Assembly (NCBI RefSeq): GCF_048020265.1
Contig: NZ_CP171843.1
Span: 3,013,337-3,077,336 of the forward strand
DNA length: 64,000 nt
From: Limnohabitans_A sp048020265
GTDB taxonomy: Bacteria > Pseudomonadota > Gammaproteobacteria > Burkholderiales > Burkholderiaceae_C
Reading direction: 5' to 3'
The notes below the pieces were generated by a model. It was not told the origin of the DNA and ran no database searches. It was given only the letters and a program-made list of their open reading frames with translations. The position numbers were made by a program, and so were the translations under genes. This document shows positions 55,658 to 64,000 of the stretch, piece by piece. Positions within the stretch are counted from its first letter, which is position 1, and each line of letters begins with the position of its first letter.

Positions 55658-56542
55658 TTACTTCTGGGTGCCGAACAACCCGGCAGGCTTGATCAGGAGA
55701 ACAATGGTCATGATGATGAAAATCACCGTGCTGGAAGCTTCGGGGTAGAAGACCTTGGTCAGGCCTTCGATCAGGCCTAGGCCGAAACCGGTCAGGATGG
55801 CCCCCATGATGGAGCCCATGCCGCCAATCACCACCACCGCAAACACCACGATGATGATGTCGGCACCCATGGTCGGGTTGACCTGGTAGACGGGTGCAGC
55901 CATGACGCCAGCAAAGGCGGCCAATGCCACGCCGAAGCCATACGTCAGGGTGATCATGCGCGGCACGTTGATGCCGAACGCCTGCACCAGGCTGGGGTTT
56001 TCGGTGGCTGCGCGCAGGTAGGCGCCCAGCTTGGTTCGCTCGATCACGTACCAGGTGGACAAACATACCACCAGCGAAGCCACGATGACCCAGGCGCGGT
56101 ACTTGGGCAGGAACATGAAGCCGGTGTTGTAGGCGCCCTGGAAAACCTCGGGCACCGGATAAGGCATGCCCGATGAGCCGAATTCGTGGCGGAACAAGCC
56201 CTGAATGATCAACGCCAGACCAAAGGTCAGCAGCAGGCCATACAGATGGTCGAGCTTGTAGAGCCGTTTGAGCATGGTGCGTTCAATGACCATACCGGTT
56301 GCGCCCACCAGAATCGGCGTGACGATGAGCGAAACCCAGTAATTGATGCCCAGTTTGGTGAGCGATAGGTAGGCCACGAAGGCGCCCAGCATGTACTGGG
56401 CGCCGTGGGTGAAGTTGATGATGTTCAGCAAGCCGAAAATCACGGCCAGACCCAGTGAGAGCAGTGCGTAAAAAGAGCCGTTGATCAGCCCGATCAGCAA
56501 TTGCCCGAACAGGGCTTGCGAGGGTATGCCAAAGATTTCCAT
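55658..56542 (-). CDS. livH: Branched-chain amino acid-type ABC transporter permease LivH
   Basis: This 294-residue permease has the LivH start LLIGLINGSFYALLSLGLAV, then GLLNIINFTHGAQYMLGAF and the coupling loop LRAATENPSLVQAFGIN. It forms the pore with LivM. It starts 36 bp after the binding protein gene. Confidence 0.9.
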   Translation of the reverse strand: MEIFGIPSQALFGQLLIGLINGSFYALLSLGLAVIFGLLNIINFTHGAQYMLGAFVAYLSLTKLGINYWVSLIVTPILVGATGMVIERTMLKRLYKLDHLYGLLLTFGLALIIQGLFRHEFGSSGMPYPVPEVFQGAYNTGFMFLPKYRAWVIVASLVVCLSTWYVIERTKLGAYLRAATENPSLVQAFGINVPRMITLTYGFGVALAAFAGVMAAPVYQVNPTMGADIIIVVFAVVVIGGMGSIMGAILTGFGLGLIEGLTKVFYPEASSTVIFIIMTIVLLIKPAGLFGTQK

Positions 56543-56578
56543 TGTGATGTTTCGACTTGCTTGAACTAAGGGGAGGGA

Positions 56579-57793
56579 TTACTTCTTGACCAGAGGGCAC
56601 TCGCTCTCGGCCAAGGGGCGGAAGGCCTCGTTGGCAGGGATCGTGGCGACCAGCTTGTAGTAGTCGTAAGGGCCCTTGGACTCGGCGGGCTTCTTGACCT
56701 GGAACAGATAGGCAGGGTGCAGTTTGCGGCCATCGGGGCGCACGCTGCCTTTGCCGAACAATGGGTCATCAGTGGGCAGCTCTTTCATCTTGGCGGCCAC
56801 TTTGGTGCCGTCGTCGGTCTTGGCTGCATCCACAGCCTTCAGGTAGTGGATCACGCTGGAGTACACACCGGCTTGCACCATGGAGGGGTATTTGCCGCCG
56901 TTGGCTGCAGCAAAGCGCTTGGTGAAGGCACGTGTCTGGTCGTTCAGGTCCCAGTAGAAGGTTTCGGTCAGCATCAGGCCCTGTGCGGTGTTCAGGCCCA
57001 GCGAGTGAACGTCGGGCAGGAAGACCAGCAGACCTGCCAGGTTCTGGCCGCCTTTGGTGATGCCGAACTCAGCCGCTTGCTTGATCGAGTTGGTGGTGTC
57101 GCCACCGGCGTTGGCCAAACCGATGATCTTGGCCTTGGAGGCTTGAGCCTGCAGCAGGAACGAAGAGAAGTCCTGCGATGGGAAAGGCGTGCGGACCTTG
57201 CCCACGACCTTGCCGCCGTTCTTGACCACCACGGCTTCGGTGTCGCGCTCCAGGGCGTGGCCGAAGGCGTAGTCGGCGGTCAGGAAGAACCAGGTGTCAC
57301 CACCGCTTTTGACAATCGCTTTGCCGGTGCCGTTGGCCAGCATCCAGGTGTCATAGGCCCAATGGATGGTGTTGGCGTTGCAGGCCTTGCCGCTCAGGTC
57401 GGCAGTGGCCGAACCGGAGTTGACGTGCAATTTGCCCTTGTCCGCAGAAATCTTGGCAATCGCCAGACCGACCGAGGAGGTGGGCACGTCGGCGATCATG
57501 TCCACCTTGTCGGTGTCGTACCACTGGCGGGCAATGTTGGAGCCCACATCGGGCTTGTTCTGGTGGTCGGCACCGACCACCTCGACCTTGAGCTTGCTGC
57601 CGGAGGCCTTGATGTAGTCCTCCACCGCCATTTTGGCGGCGCTCACCGAGCCGGGGCCGGTGATGTCGGAGTACAGACCCGACATGTCGTTGAGCACGCC
57701 GATCTTGACGATGCCGTCAGAGATCTGGGCTTGTGCACCGCCCGCAAAAGCGCAGGCAGCCATGGCGGCGAGGGAAAGAAGTTTGCGTTTCAT
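56579..57793 (-). CDS. ABC transporter substrate-binding protein, LivK-like
   Basis: This 404-residue periplasmic protein has a signal peptide ending at GAQA-QIS. It belongs to the Leu/Ile/Val-binding family: VKIGVLNDMSGLYSD, ADHQNKPDVGSNIARQWYD. Ligands in this branch include branched-chain amino acids, amides and aromatic acids; the specificity here is uncertain. The position between livF and livH is unusual, but it is common in Burkholderiales. Confidence 0.87.
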   Translation of the reverse strand: MKRKLLSLAAMAACAFAGGAQAQISDGIVKIGVLNDMSGLYSDITGPGSVSAAKMAVEDYIKASGSKLKVEVVGADHQNKPDVGSNIARQWYDTDKVDMIADVPTSSVGLAIAKISADKGKLHVNSGSATADLSGKACNANTIHWAYDTWMLANGTGKAIVKSGGDTWFFLTADYAFGHALERDTEAVVVKNGGKVVGKVRTPFPSQDFSSFLLQAQASKAKIIGLANAGGDTTNSIKQAAEFGITKGGQNLAGLLVFLPDVHSLGLNTAQGLMLTETFYWDLNDQTRAFTKRFAAANGGKYPSMVQAGVYSSVIHYLKAVDAAKTDDGTKVAAKMKELPTDDPLFGKGSVRPDGRKLHPAYLFQVKKPAESKGPYDYYKLVATIPANEAFRPLAESECPLVKK

Positions 57794-57818
57794 CGTGTTG
57801 TCTCCAGTTAGAAAAAAA

Positions 57819-58529
57819 TCAGACGCCCAGGTACTCGTTCAACATGCCCATCTTGGAGGACAGCTCCTGTGAGGTAAAGCTCTCCACCATCTGACCATGT
57901 TCCATCACGTAAAACCGGTCGGCCAAGGGCGCGGCAAACCGGAAGTTCTGCTCCACCATGATGATGGTGAAGCCCTTGGCCTTGAGGGCCGTGATCATGC
58001 GGGCCAGGGCCTGCACGATGACGGGCGCCAGGCCTTCGGAAATCTCGTCCAGCAACAAAAAGCGAGCACCGGTGCGCAGAATGCGACCCACAGCCAGCAT
58101 CTGCTGCTCACCGCCCGACAGGCGGGTGCCTGGGCTGTTACGGCGTTCCTTCAGGTTGGGAAACATCTCGTAAATCTCATCGACCGACATGCCGTTGGGG
58201 GCAATCACGGGGGGGAGCAAGAGGTTTTCTTCGCAAGTCAGGGCCGAAAAAATACCCCGCTCTTCAGGGCAATAACCCAGACCCAGTTTGGCGATCTGGT
58301 GCGGTGCCCAGTTCACGGTTTCCTGGCCCTTGATGGTGATGGAGCCGGTGCGGCGACCCACCAGACCCAGGATGGACTTGACGGTGGTGGTGCGGCCCGC
58401 GCCATTGCGCCCCAGCAGCGTCACCACTTCGCCTTCGTTGACCGTGAGGTCCACACCGTGCAGGATGTGCGACTCGCCGTACCAGGCTTGCAGGTTGCTG
58501 ATGCGCAGGAATTCTTTGGATTCAGCCAT
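57819..58529 (-). CDS. livF: ABC transporter ATPase LivF with Arg in Walker A
   Basis: This 236-residue ATPase has the LivF layout: Walker A at residues 40-48, ABC signature LSGGEQQMLAVGR, Walker B FLLLDEISEGLAP and the switch MVEQN. Walker A reads GRNGAGRTT, so the invariant nucleotide-binding Lys is Arg46 (codon CGC, verified on the strand). The H-loop region is occupied by QNFRFAA, so no His is seen after VEQ. It may be a degenerate site working with LivG. It overlaps livG by 8 bp. Confidence 0.9.
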   Translation of the reverse strand: MAESKEFLRISNLQAWYGESHILHGVDLTVNEGEVVTLLGRNGAGRTTTVKSILGLVGRRTGSITIKGQETVNWAPHQIAKLGLGYCPEERGIFSALTCEENLLLPPVIAPNGMSVDEIYEMFPNLKERRNSPGTRLSGGEQQMLAVGRILRTGARFLLLDEISEGLAPVIVQALARMITALKAKGFTIIMVEQNFRFAAPLADRFYVMEHGQMVESFTSQELSSKMGMLNEYLGV

Positions 58530-59298
58530 GGGCCCCCTCCAGCTGGTTGTCGGTGGTGCCCATGTAGGCTTCCAGCACTTGGGGATTTTGCGAAACCACG
58601 GCGTAAGGTCCTTCTGCGATCACTTGTCCACGTTGCAAGACACTGATGGTGTCTGCAATTTTGGACACCACACTCATGTTGTGTTCCACCATCAAGATGG
58701 TGCGGTTGGCGCCCACCTTCTTGATCAGCTGCGTCACGCGGTCCACGTCTTCGTGGCCCATGCCCTGGGTGGGCTCGTCCAGCAGCATCAACTCGGGCTC
58801 CATGGCCAAGGTCGTGGCAATTTCCAAAGCGCGCTTGCGGCCATAGGGCAGCTCCACCGCTGTGAGGTCGGCCATGCTGCCCAGGTCCACCTCGTCCAGC
58901 AAAGCCATGGCTTTGTCATTGAGCTGGCTCAGGCTGCGCTCGGAGCGCCAGAAATGCAGCGAAGTCCCGGTGGCGCGTTGCAAACCAATACGAACGTTTT
59001 CCATCACCGTGAGGTTGGGAAAAGTCGCCGAAATCTGGAAAGACCGCACGATGCCGCGCCGCGCCACCTGGGAGGGTTTTTCAGGCGTGATGTCGTGCCC
59101 GTTGAACAGGATCTGTCCACGGGTCGGAATCAGGAATTTGGTCAACAGGTTGAAGACGGTGGTCTTGCCTGCGCCGTTGGGCCCGATCAGTGCGTGGATG
59201 TGACCACGCTGCACATTCAGGCTCACGCCGTTGACGGCAACGAAGCCCTTGAACTCTTTGACAAGCTCTCGGGTTTCAAGAATGAAATTGCTGGACAT
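58522..59298 (-). CDS. livG: ABC transporter ATPase LivG
   Basis: This 258-residue ATPase has an intact Walker A GPNGAGKTT, the LivG-specific FNLLTKFLIP and the Walker B LMLLDEPTQGM followed by VEHNM. The signature region is LPYGRKRALEIA rather than the LSGGQ form, as is normal in LivG. It heads the livG-livF-binding protein-livH-livM operon. It carries the canonical ATP site, unlike LivF. Confidence 0.92.
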   Translation of the reverse strand: MSSNFILETRELVKEFKGFVAVNGVSLNVQRGHIHALIGPNGAGKTTVFNLLTKFLIPTRGQILFNGHDITPEKPSQVARRGIVRSFQISATFPNLTVMENVRIGLQRATGTSLHFWRSERSLSQLNDKAMALLDEVDLGSMADLTAVELPYGRKRALEIATTLAMEPELMLLDEPTQGMGHEDVDRVTQLIKKVGANRTILMVEHNMSVVSKIADTISVLQRGQVIAEGPYAVVSQNPQVLEAYMGTTDNQLEGAHG

Positions 59299-59678
59299 CT
59301 GGACTGCTCTGGTTCATTGCTCGGCGGTTAAAAATTCTTAGCTTGTTCATTGTGCGGGGGGGCAGTCAGTTTCGTGTCATGGTTATCCCGAGGTCTTGTC
59401 ACGCAGGCGTCTGTCGCGCAAGTTGCACAGCGGGTGTGTCGCCTGAAGGCGCTTGTGCTGAGCGCAGTGCTTTGCATCGGGCACCAGCACCGCCAAACCC
59501 AGTTGTCTCCCGCCAATCATGTCCATCGCCATGGTGAAGCGCTAAAGATGGGGTCAGCGATGGGAAGTGGCGCGGCCGAGGCGATCGAAGGCCTTGGCGG
59601 GAGCCGGCAGGTTGGTGCCCATCCAGTTCGATCGTCTGCGCAGACAGGCGTCTTGATCGTGGCTGAGTCTGGGCAAGC
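59299..59678. other. 380-bp gap between livG and mnmE
   Basis: Nothing convincing is encoded on either strand. The livG-proximal part should contain the promoter of the liv operon. Weak open frames across it are short or read antisense to mnmE and have no family resemblance. Confidence 0.5.
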
Positions 59679-61091
59679 TCACTTGCCGATGCAGAAACTC
59701 GAAAAAATCACACCCAGCAAATCGTCGGCGCTGAATTCGCCGGTGATTTCGTTGAGCGCGTTCTGGGACAGGCGCAGCTCTTCGGCCAGCAGGTCGAGGT
59801 TTTGGGCTTGCGCGGCCAGGTGCGCGTCGGCCATTTCCAGGTGTTCGCGCACGCGGTGCAGCGCCTGCACATGGCGTTCGCGGGCGATGAACAGGCCTTC
59901 GCTGGCTTGCTGCCAACCGGCTTGCTGCAGCAGTTGCTGGCGCAGGGCCTGCAGGCCTTCGCCAGTGCGGGCTGAGAGCGTCAAGCCCATGCGCTCCCCC
60001 GACACCTGGGCCGCATCGGCCTTGTTCCACACATCGATCACCGCCACGCTGGCGGGCAAGCGGCTTTGCAGGGCGGCGGCAATGTCGGCATCGGCCGTGT
60101 CGTAATCGATCTTGCCCACGCGCGTGAGGTCGTGCAAGAACAGCACCGCGTCGGCCCCTTCAATTTGCCCCCAGGCGCGCGCAATGCCGATTTGTTCGAC
60201 CTCGTCCACGCCCTCGCCTTCGCGCAGCCCGGCGGTGTCGATCACATGCAGTGGCACGCCTTCGATCTGGATGGTCTGCTGCACCACATCGCGTGTGGTA
60301 CCCGCAATCGGTGTGACGATGGCCAGTTCGGCCCCGGCCAGTGCGTTGAGCAGAGAGCTCTTGCCCGCATTGGGCTGGCCCGCGATCACGACCTTGATGC
60401 CCTCGCGCAGCAAAGCGCCTTGCCGGGCTTTGCCCAGCACGGTGTGCAGCGCGGCTTGCAGGCGCGTCAGCTGCCCCTGCGCATCGGCCTTCTGCAGAAA
60501 GTCGATTTCTTCTTCCGGGAAGTCCAGCGTCGCCTCGACCAGCATGCGCAGGTGAATCAAGGCATCGCGCAGCCCATGAATTTCTTTGGAAAAATCTCCC
60601 GCCAAAGACCGGCTGGCGCTGCGGGCCGCAGCCTCGGTGCTGGCGTCGATCAGGTCGGCAATCGCCTCGGCTTGGGCCAAGTCGATCTTGTCGTTCAAAA
60701 AAGCGCGCTCGGAAAACTCGCCCGGCTGCGCCACGCGCAAAACCGCCAAACGGGGCTGCCCCGTGGCCGGGTCCACTTCGGCCGCCGCTTGCAGGCAACG
60801 CGCCACCAGCAGCTGCAAGACCACCGGACCGCCGTGCGCTTGCAACTCCAACACGTCTTCGCCAGTGAACGAATGCGGGGCCACAAAGTGCAGCGCCAGG
60901 CCGTGGTCGATGGGGCTGCCGTCGGCATCGGCAAAGGGCAGGTATGTGGCTTCGCGTGGTTTGAGGGGGCGCCCACACAGCGCCTGGATCAGCGGTGCCA
61001 GATGCTTGCCCGATACCCGCACAATGCCCACGGCCCCGCGACCGGGTGCGGTGGCAATGGCGACGATGGGTTCTTGGTGTCGGGCGAGCAT
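59679..61091 (-). CDS. mnmE: tRNA modification GTPase MnmE
   Basis: This 470-residue protein works with MnmG to modify wobble uridine in tRNAs. It has the tetrahydrofolate-binding N-terminal domain, G1 GQPNAGKS at residues 238-245, G3 DTAGLRE, G4 NKAD and the C-terminal catalytic Cys467 in the final CIGK. The start at 61091 (MLARHQEPIVAIATAPGRG) is the family start; an upstream in-frame ATG at 61322 would read through yidC antisense frame and is not plausible. Confidence 0.95.
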   Translation of the reverse strand: MLARHQEPIVAIATAPGRGAVGIVRVSGKHLAPLIQALCGRPLKPREATYLPFADADGSPIDHGLALHFVAPHSFTGEDVLELQAHGGPVVLQLLVARCLQAAAEVDPATGQPRLAVLRVAQPGEFSERAFLNDKIDLAQAEAIADLIDASTEAAARSASRSLAGDFSKEIHGLRDALIHLRMLVEATLDFPEEEIDFLQKADAQGQLTRLQAALHTVLGKARQGALLREGIKVVIAGQPNAGKSSLLNALAGAELAIVTPIAGTTRDVVQQTIQIEGVPLHVIDTAGLREGEGVDEVEQIGIARAWGQIEGADAVLFLHDLTRVGKIDYDTADADIAAALQSRLPASVAVIDVWNKADAAQVSGERMGLTLSARTGEGLQALRQQLLQQAGWQQASEGLFIARERHVQALHRVREHLEMADAHLAAQAQNLDLLAEELRLSQNALNEITGEFSADDLLGVIFSSFCIGK

Positions 61092-61162
61092 GGGCGGTGG
61101 CAAATAGGTTAAATGAAAAATGGCAGAGGCCAAAAAAAGGCCGCTTGCGCGGCCTTTTGAAT

Positions 61163-62842
61163 TTACTTGAACTTGGGCAGATTGAACTGCGGTGGCACGC
61201 CCATGCGGGTGTTGATCATCCACTGCTGCGCAATCGACAAAATGTTGTTCGTGATCCAGTACAGCACCAAGCCGGCCGGGAAGAAGAAGAACATCACCGA
61301 GAACACCAGCGGCATGATCCACATCAGCTTGGCTTGCATCGGATCAGGTGGCGCGGGGTTGAGCGCAGTCTGCAGCAAGGTGGTCAGTGTCATCACCAAA
61401 GGCAGGATGAAGTACGGATCGGGTGCGGACAAGTCGCGAATCCAGCCGATCCAGGGCGCATTGCGCATCTCGACGCTGGACAACAGCACCCAGTACAAGG
61501 CAATGAACACCGGGATCTGGATCATGATCGGGAAGCAGCCACCCATCGGGTTGACCTTTTCCTCGCGGTAGATCTTCATCATCTCCTGCTGCATCTTTTG
61601 CGGATCGTTTTTCAGGCGTTCGCGCATTTCCATGATCTTGGGGTTGATGGCTTTCATCTTGGCCATGCTGGCGTAAGCCTTGGCGTTGAGCCAATAAAAA
61701 GCGATCTTGAGCAGCAGCACCAGCGCCACAATGGACCAGCCCCAGTTCTGGATGAAGCTGAACAGCTTGTCGAGCAACCAGTACAAAGGCTTGGACAGCA
61801 TGGCCAGCCAGCCGTAGTCCTTTACCAGGTCCAGGCCGGGGGCCAGGGCTTCGAGCACTTTTTCTTCTTGCGGACCGCTGAACAGCTGGGTGCTCACAGT
61901 CTTGGACTGGCCAGGCGCCAGTTCTGTCAGGGGCGTGATCATGCCCACGGCGTACAGGTTGGTGTCGACTTTGCGCACGAAGTTTTCGCGTTGAATACCG
62001 TCAGCCAGTAACCAGGCGGTGGCGAAGTAGTGCTGAACCATGGCCACATAGCCGTTGGGGGAGGACTTGTCGATCTCGGCCTTGTTCTTTTCGATGTCGC
62101 TGAACTCGACCTTTTGGTATTTCTTGGCCTCGGTGTAAATCGCGGGGCCTGTGAAGGTGGAATAGAACGACGATTCGCCTGCGGGCTTGTTGCCGTCACG
62201 CACCAGTTGCAGGTACAGCTGGGGTGACACGTTGGTGGTGCCTGTGTTGACCACTTCGTGCTTGACGCCGATGACATAGCTGCCACGCTGCAAGGTGTAA
62301 GTCTTGACCAGTTTCACGCCGTTTTGTGCATCGGATTCGAAGCGCAAGGTCAGCTCGTTCTGGCCGTCTTTCAGGCTGCGTTCACCGCTGAACTTCATGG
62401 CAGCCTTGTGCGTCGGGAAATCACCGCCGATCAGGCCGGTTTGCGCCACATAAACACGGCTGCTGCTTTGGTCGAGCAAGACAAAGGGCTTGCTGGCGTC
62501 CACAAAGTCGGCGTGACGGGTGAACTCGGTGCGCACCAGCGAGCCGCCTTCGGTGTCAAAGCTGAGCTTGAGCACGTCGGTAGCCACTTCGATTTTTTCG
62601 CGCGGCGCGGCAGAAGCGGCGGTTGCAGAAGTGGGCACTTGTCCGGGGGTAGCAGCTGGCGCTGCGGCCGAGGCAGAAGGCACGCCGTTGGCTGCAGGTG
62701 CCGCTGCAGTCGCTTGGGCTGCAACTTCCGGCTTGGGGAAGAAAGTGGCCTTGTTGCCGTTGTAAAGCTGCCATTGGTCCCACAGCAGAACCATGGAAAA
62801 ACCAAAAATCACCCAAAGGATGGTGCGACGGATATCGTTCAT
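61163..62842 (-). CDS. yidC: Membrane protein insertase YidC
   Basis: This 559-residue protein has an N-terminal helix, a large periplasmic domain (about residues 80-345) and five C-terminal membrane helices with LFSFIQNWGWSIVALVLLL and the NPMGGCFPIMIQIPVFIALY segment typical of YidC/Oxa1. The conserved Arg of the hydrophilic groove lies in MREMR-like MEMRERL region upstream. It inserts proteins into the inner membrane. It overlaps yidD by 4 bp. Confidence 0.95.
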   Translation of the reverse strand: MNDIRRTILWVIFGFSMVLLWDQWQLYNGNKATFFPKPEVAAQATAAAPAANGVPSASAAAPAATPGQVPTSATAASAAPREKIEVATDVLKLSFDTEGGSLVRTEFTRHADFVDASKPFVLLDQSSSRVYVAQTGLIGGDFPTHKAAMKFSGERSLKDGQNELTLRFESDAQNGVKLVKTYTLQRGSYVIGVKHEVVNTGTTNVSPQLYLQLVRDGNKPAGESSFYSTFTGPAIYTEAKKYQKVEFSDIEKNKAEIDKSSPNGYVAMVQHYFATAWLLADGIQRENFVRKVDTNLYAVGMITPLTELAPGQSKTVSTQLFSGPQEEKVLEALAPGLDLVKDYGWLAMLSKPLYWLLDKLFSFIQNWGWSIVALVLLLKIAFYWLNAKAYASMAKMKAINPKIMEMRERLKNDPQKMQQEMMKIYREEKVNPMGGCFPIMIQIPVFIALYWVLLSSVEMRNAPWIGWIRDLSAPDPYFILPLVMTLTTLLQTALNPAPPDPMQAKLMWIMPLVFSVMFFFFPAGLVLYWITNNILSIAQQWMINTRMGVPPQFNLPKFK

Positions 62843-63114
62843 GGGGTCTTCTTTGACGAAGTAGGAGAAAACAAATCAGAGAACAAGCGCGGGGCTTGTG
62901 GGGGAACGGGGTCGTGGCCACCCTGGCACCAGGGGCCGCAACGCATCAAGCGGTGAACGGTCAGGTAGCTGCCCATCGCTGCGCCATGCTGCGCCAGGGC
63001 TTGCAAAGCATAGGCCGAGCAAGTGGGCTCAAAACGGCAAGACGATCCGAGCCAAGGGCTCAGCAGCAAGCGGTAGCCGCGCACCACACCCATCAACAAG
63101 CGCTGGATGATCAT
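62839..63114 (-). CDS. yidD: Membrane protein insertion efficiency factor YidD
   Basis: This 91-residue protein carries the YidD core YRLLLSPWLGSSCRFEPTCS and RLMRCGPWCQGGHDPVP. It helps YidC-mediated insertion. It overlaps rnpA by 4 bp at its start and yidC by 4 bp at its end. Confidence 0.93.
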   Translation of the reverse strand: MIIQRLLMGVVRGYRLLLSPWLGSSCRFEPTCSAYALQALAQHGAAMGSYLTVHRLMRCGPWCQGGHDPVPPQAPRLFSDLFSPTSSKKTP

Positions 63115-63566
63115 GCTTGCGTCTCCTGCGTTGGCAGGCGTGTCGCACGCTCGAACAATTGCTCAAGCTCTTGGCGAACTGCCAGCTTCAAGTGCTCCGA
63201 GGTGGCGCTGATGAATTGCTTGCGGTCAAATGTGGATCGCAGGCGAACCACATGGGCTGCTACAGGCAAGCGATCGCCAAAGCGCTCACTCACGTTGTAG
63301 ATTTGCCGCTTGATGGCATTGCGTGTCACAGCCCGCCGCGCCCAGCGCTTGGGCACCATGGCGCCCAGCCAAACGTCGAACAAGCCAAAAAGGGCCTGCT
63401 CCTGTGAAGGTGCAGGCCCGACCTGATCGGCTGGTGCCAAGGGGGTGTCCGTGGGGCGGGTCAAGGTCAGACGGTGCAACGCAAAATGCGCTGTGCGCGA
63501 GACGGTTCCTCCCGCCAGGGCGGCCTGAAATTGCGGGCGTGTTTTCAAACGCTGCACGATGGCCAA
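63111..63566 (-). CDS. rnpA: Ribonuclease P protein component
   Basis: This 151-residue basic protein has the RnpA signature RRAVTRNAIKRQIYNVSER with the conserved RNxxKR helix. It binds P RNA in tRNA 5' processing. The internal stretch ~45-60 is a lineage-typical insertion. It is 58 bp after rpmH and overlaps yidD. Confidence 0.93.
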   Translation of the reverse strand: MAIVQRLKTRPQFQAALAGGTVSRTAHFALHRLTLTRPTDTPLAPADQVGPAPSQEQALFGLFDVWLGAMVPKRWARRAVTRNAIKRQIYNVSERFGDRLPVAAHVVRLRSTFDRKQFISATSEHLKLAVRQELEQLFERATRLPTQETQA

Positions 63567-63624
63567 ACCCTGGAGTCAACCGCCTGCAGTGGCGTCAGGC
63601 CACAGCCAGACGGTTGAAGAGGCA

Positions 63625-63759
63625 TTAGACAGCCAGGCGCTTGCGGCCTTTGGCGCGACGTGCATTGATCACGGCGCGGCCACCACGGGTCTTCATGCGA
63701 ACCAGAAAGCCGTGTGTACGGGCGCGACGTGTCTTGGATGGTTGGTAGGTGCGTTTCAT
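63625..63759 (-). CDS. rpmH: Ribosomal protein bL34
   Basis: This 44-residue basic protein is a complete bL34: MKRTYQPSKTRRARTHGF and the C-terminal INARRAKGRKRL are diagnostic. The start at 63759 has GGAAGAG upstream; the longer frame from 63855 is an artefact. It heads the rpmH-rnpA-yidD-yidC-mnmE series. Confidence 0.97.
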   Translation of the reverse strand: MKRTYQPSKTRRARTHGFLVRMKTRGGRAVINARRAKGRKRLAV

Positions 63760-63810
63760 AACTCTTCCTTTGTGCCCAATGCCATGAATCAGCGTTGGGC
63801 GAAACCCAAG

Positions 63811-63839
63811 ATTATCGCAAACTTTCGGGCGGTCGGCAA
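63811..63839 (-). promoter_or_regulatory. rpmH promoter
   Basis: On the minus strand -35 TTGCCG (63839-63834) and -10 GATAAT (63816-63811) are exactly 17 bp apart. The predicted start lies about 45 bp upstream of the rpmH ATG. This is the usual position in dnaA-rpmH intergenic regions. Confidence 0.75.
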
Positions 63840-63859
63840 ATGAAGCGGTTTTCAATGCA

Positions 63860-64000
63860 TCGGGTGTTCACGGAGGTCATCCAGCGCCGATGTGGTTTAT
63901 GATGCCGTGGCGTACGCGATTCGGCATGTGGATAAGCTCTTGATAAGCCTGATTTCCCTGCCGTTTTTTCTCTCAACTGTCCACAAAAAATAAATACAAC
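63860..64000. other. dnaA-rpmH intergenic region with DnaA boxes (likely oriC-proximal)
   Basis: A perfect DnaA box TTATCCACA lies on the minus strand at 63927-63935. Two weaker boxes (7 of 9 matches) are at 63938-63946 (TTATCAAGA) and 63977-63985 (CTGTCCACA). The right edge is AT-rich. The dnaA gene should begin just beyond base 64000 on the plus strand, as in most Burkholderiales. Confidence 0.7.

Noticed and set aside
59350..60105. A plus-strand frame of 251 codons near livG-mnmE
   Set aside because: Most of it is antisense to mnmE and the rest is low complexity without a ribosome site.
61092..61322. An N-terminal extension of mnmE to 61322
   Set aside because: The extension runs over the end of yidC and has no similarity; the family start MLARHQEPIVAI is at 61091.
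63760..63855. A 76-residue minus-strand frame extending rpmH upstream
   Set aside because: bL34 is 44 residues and the start at 63759 has the ribosome site; the upstream part holds the promoter.

Overview
The window looks like a GC-rich betaproteobacterial chromosome, order Burkholderiales and probably family Comamonadaceae. The reasons are: the right end carries the standard dnaA-proximal block rpmH-rnpA-yidD-yidC-mnmE with DnaA boxes at the edge; there are two TctC/Bug-type periplasmic binding proteins; and metX is paired with metW. No species is named because nothing in the sequence fixes it. No rRNA, tRNA, CRISPR array, insertion sequence or prophage gene was found.

Region 1 (1-19285) is a single giant minus-strand gene, open to the left window edge. 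It encodes the first ~6428 residues of an Ig-like-repeat surface protein, probably a type I-secreted biofilm adhesin. Long plus-strand open frames over this region are antisense shadows. The gene has a BapA/LapA-like N-terminus, dozens of ~100-residue Ig-like units with recent internal duplications, two copies of a ~430-residue module, an all-beta insert, a propeller-like stretch and a short RTX-type Gly/Asp patch. A good promoter lies at 19341-19369.

Region 2 (19.5-31.5 kb) is ordinary metabolism: argE, a TctC protein, a UspA protein, a cytochrome b561/YceI/YceI operon, a DODA-type dioxygenase, REP-like repeats, a hydroxyisobutyrate-dehydrogenase-like gene with an aldehyde dehydrogenase, a divergent LysR regulator, a second aldehyde dehydrogenase, pcp and a cytochrome c.

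Region 3 (31.4-39.7 kb) holds an MpaB/DUF2236 protein, a PH-like protein, a lipocalin, and what looks like a catabolic cluster: an SDR protein lacking YxxxK, an isocitrate-lyase-family enzyme, TctC, an FCD-type GntR regulator, an MhpA-like FAD monooxygenase and DUF2783.

Region 4 (39.7-48.3 kb) is a five-gene minus-strand run metX-metW-MFS-phosphorylase-PRPP synthetase-like. It starts from a leader with a promoter, a SAM-II-like aptamer and an intrinsic terminator. Next come a formate/nitrite channel, a GDT1-type Mn/Ca exporter and amtB, whose upstream region has an FNR-like box and a long hairpin.

Region 5 (48.4-59.3 kb) has a glycine-rich RRM protein, the LPS genes kdsD-kdsC-lptC, a Kef-type antiporter, apt, a cupin dioxygenase and a livGFKHM-type ABC transporter whose LivF has Arg in place of the Walker A Lys. 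Region 6 (59.7-64 kb) is the origin-proximal block. The most interesting items are the metX leader and its unusual operon, the giant adhesin, and the active-site departures in LivF and the SDR protein. None amounts to a clearly new system on sequence alone.
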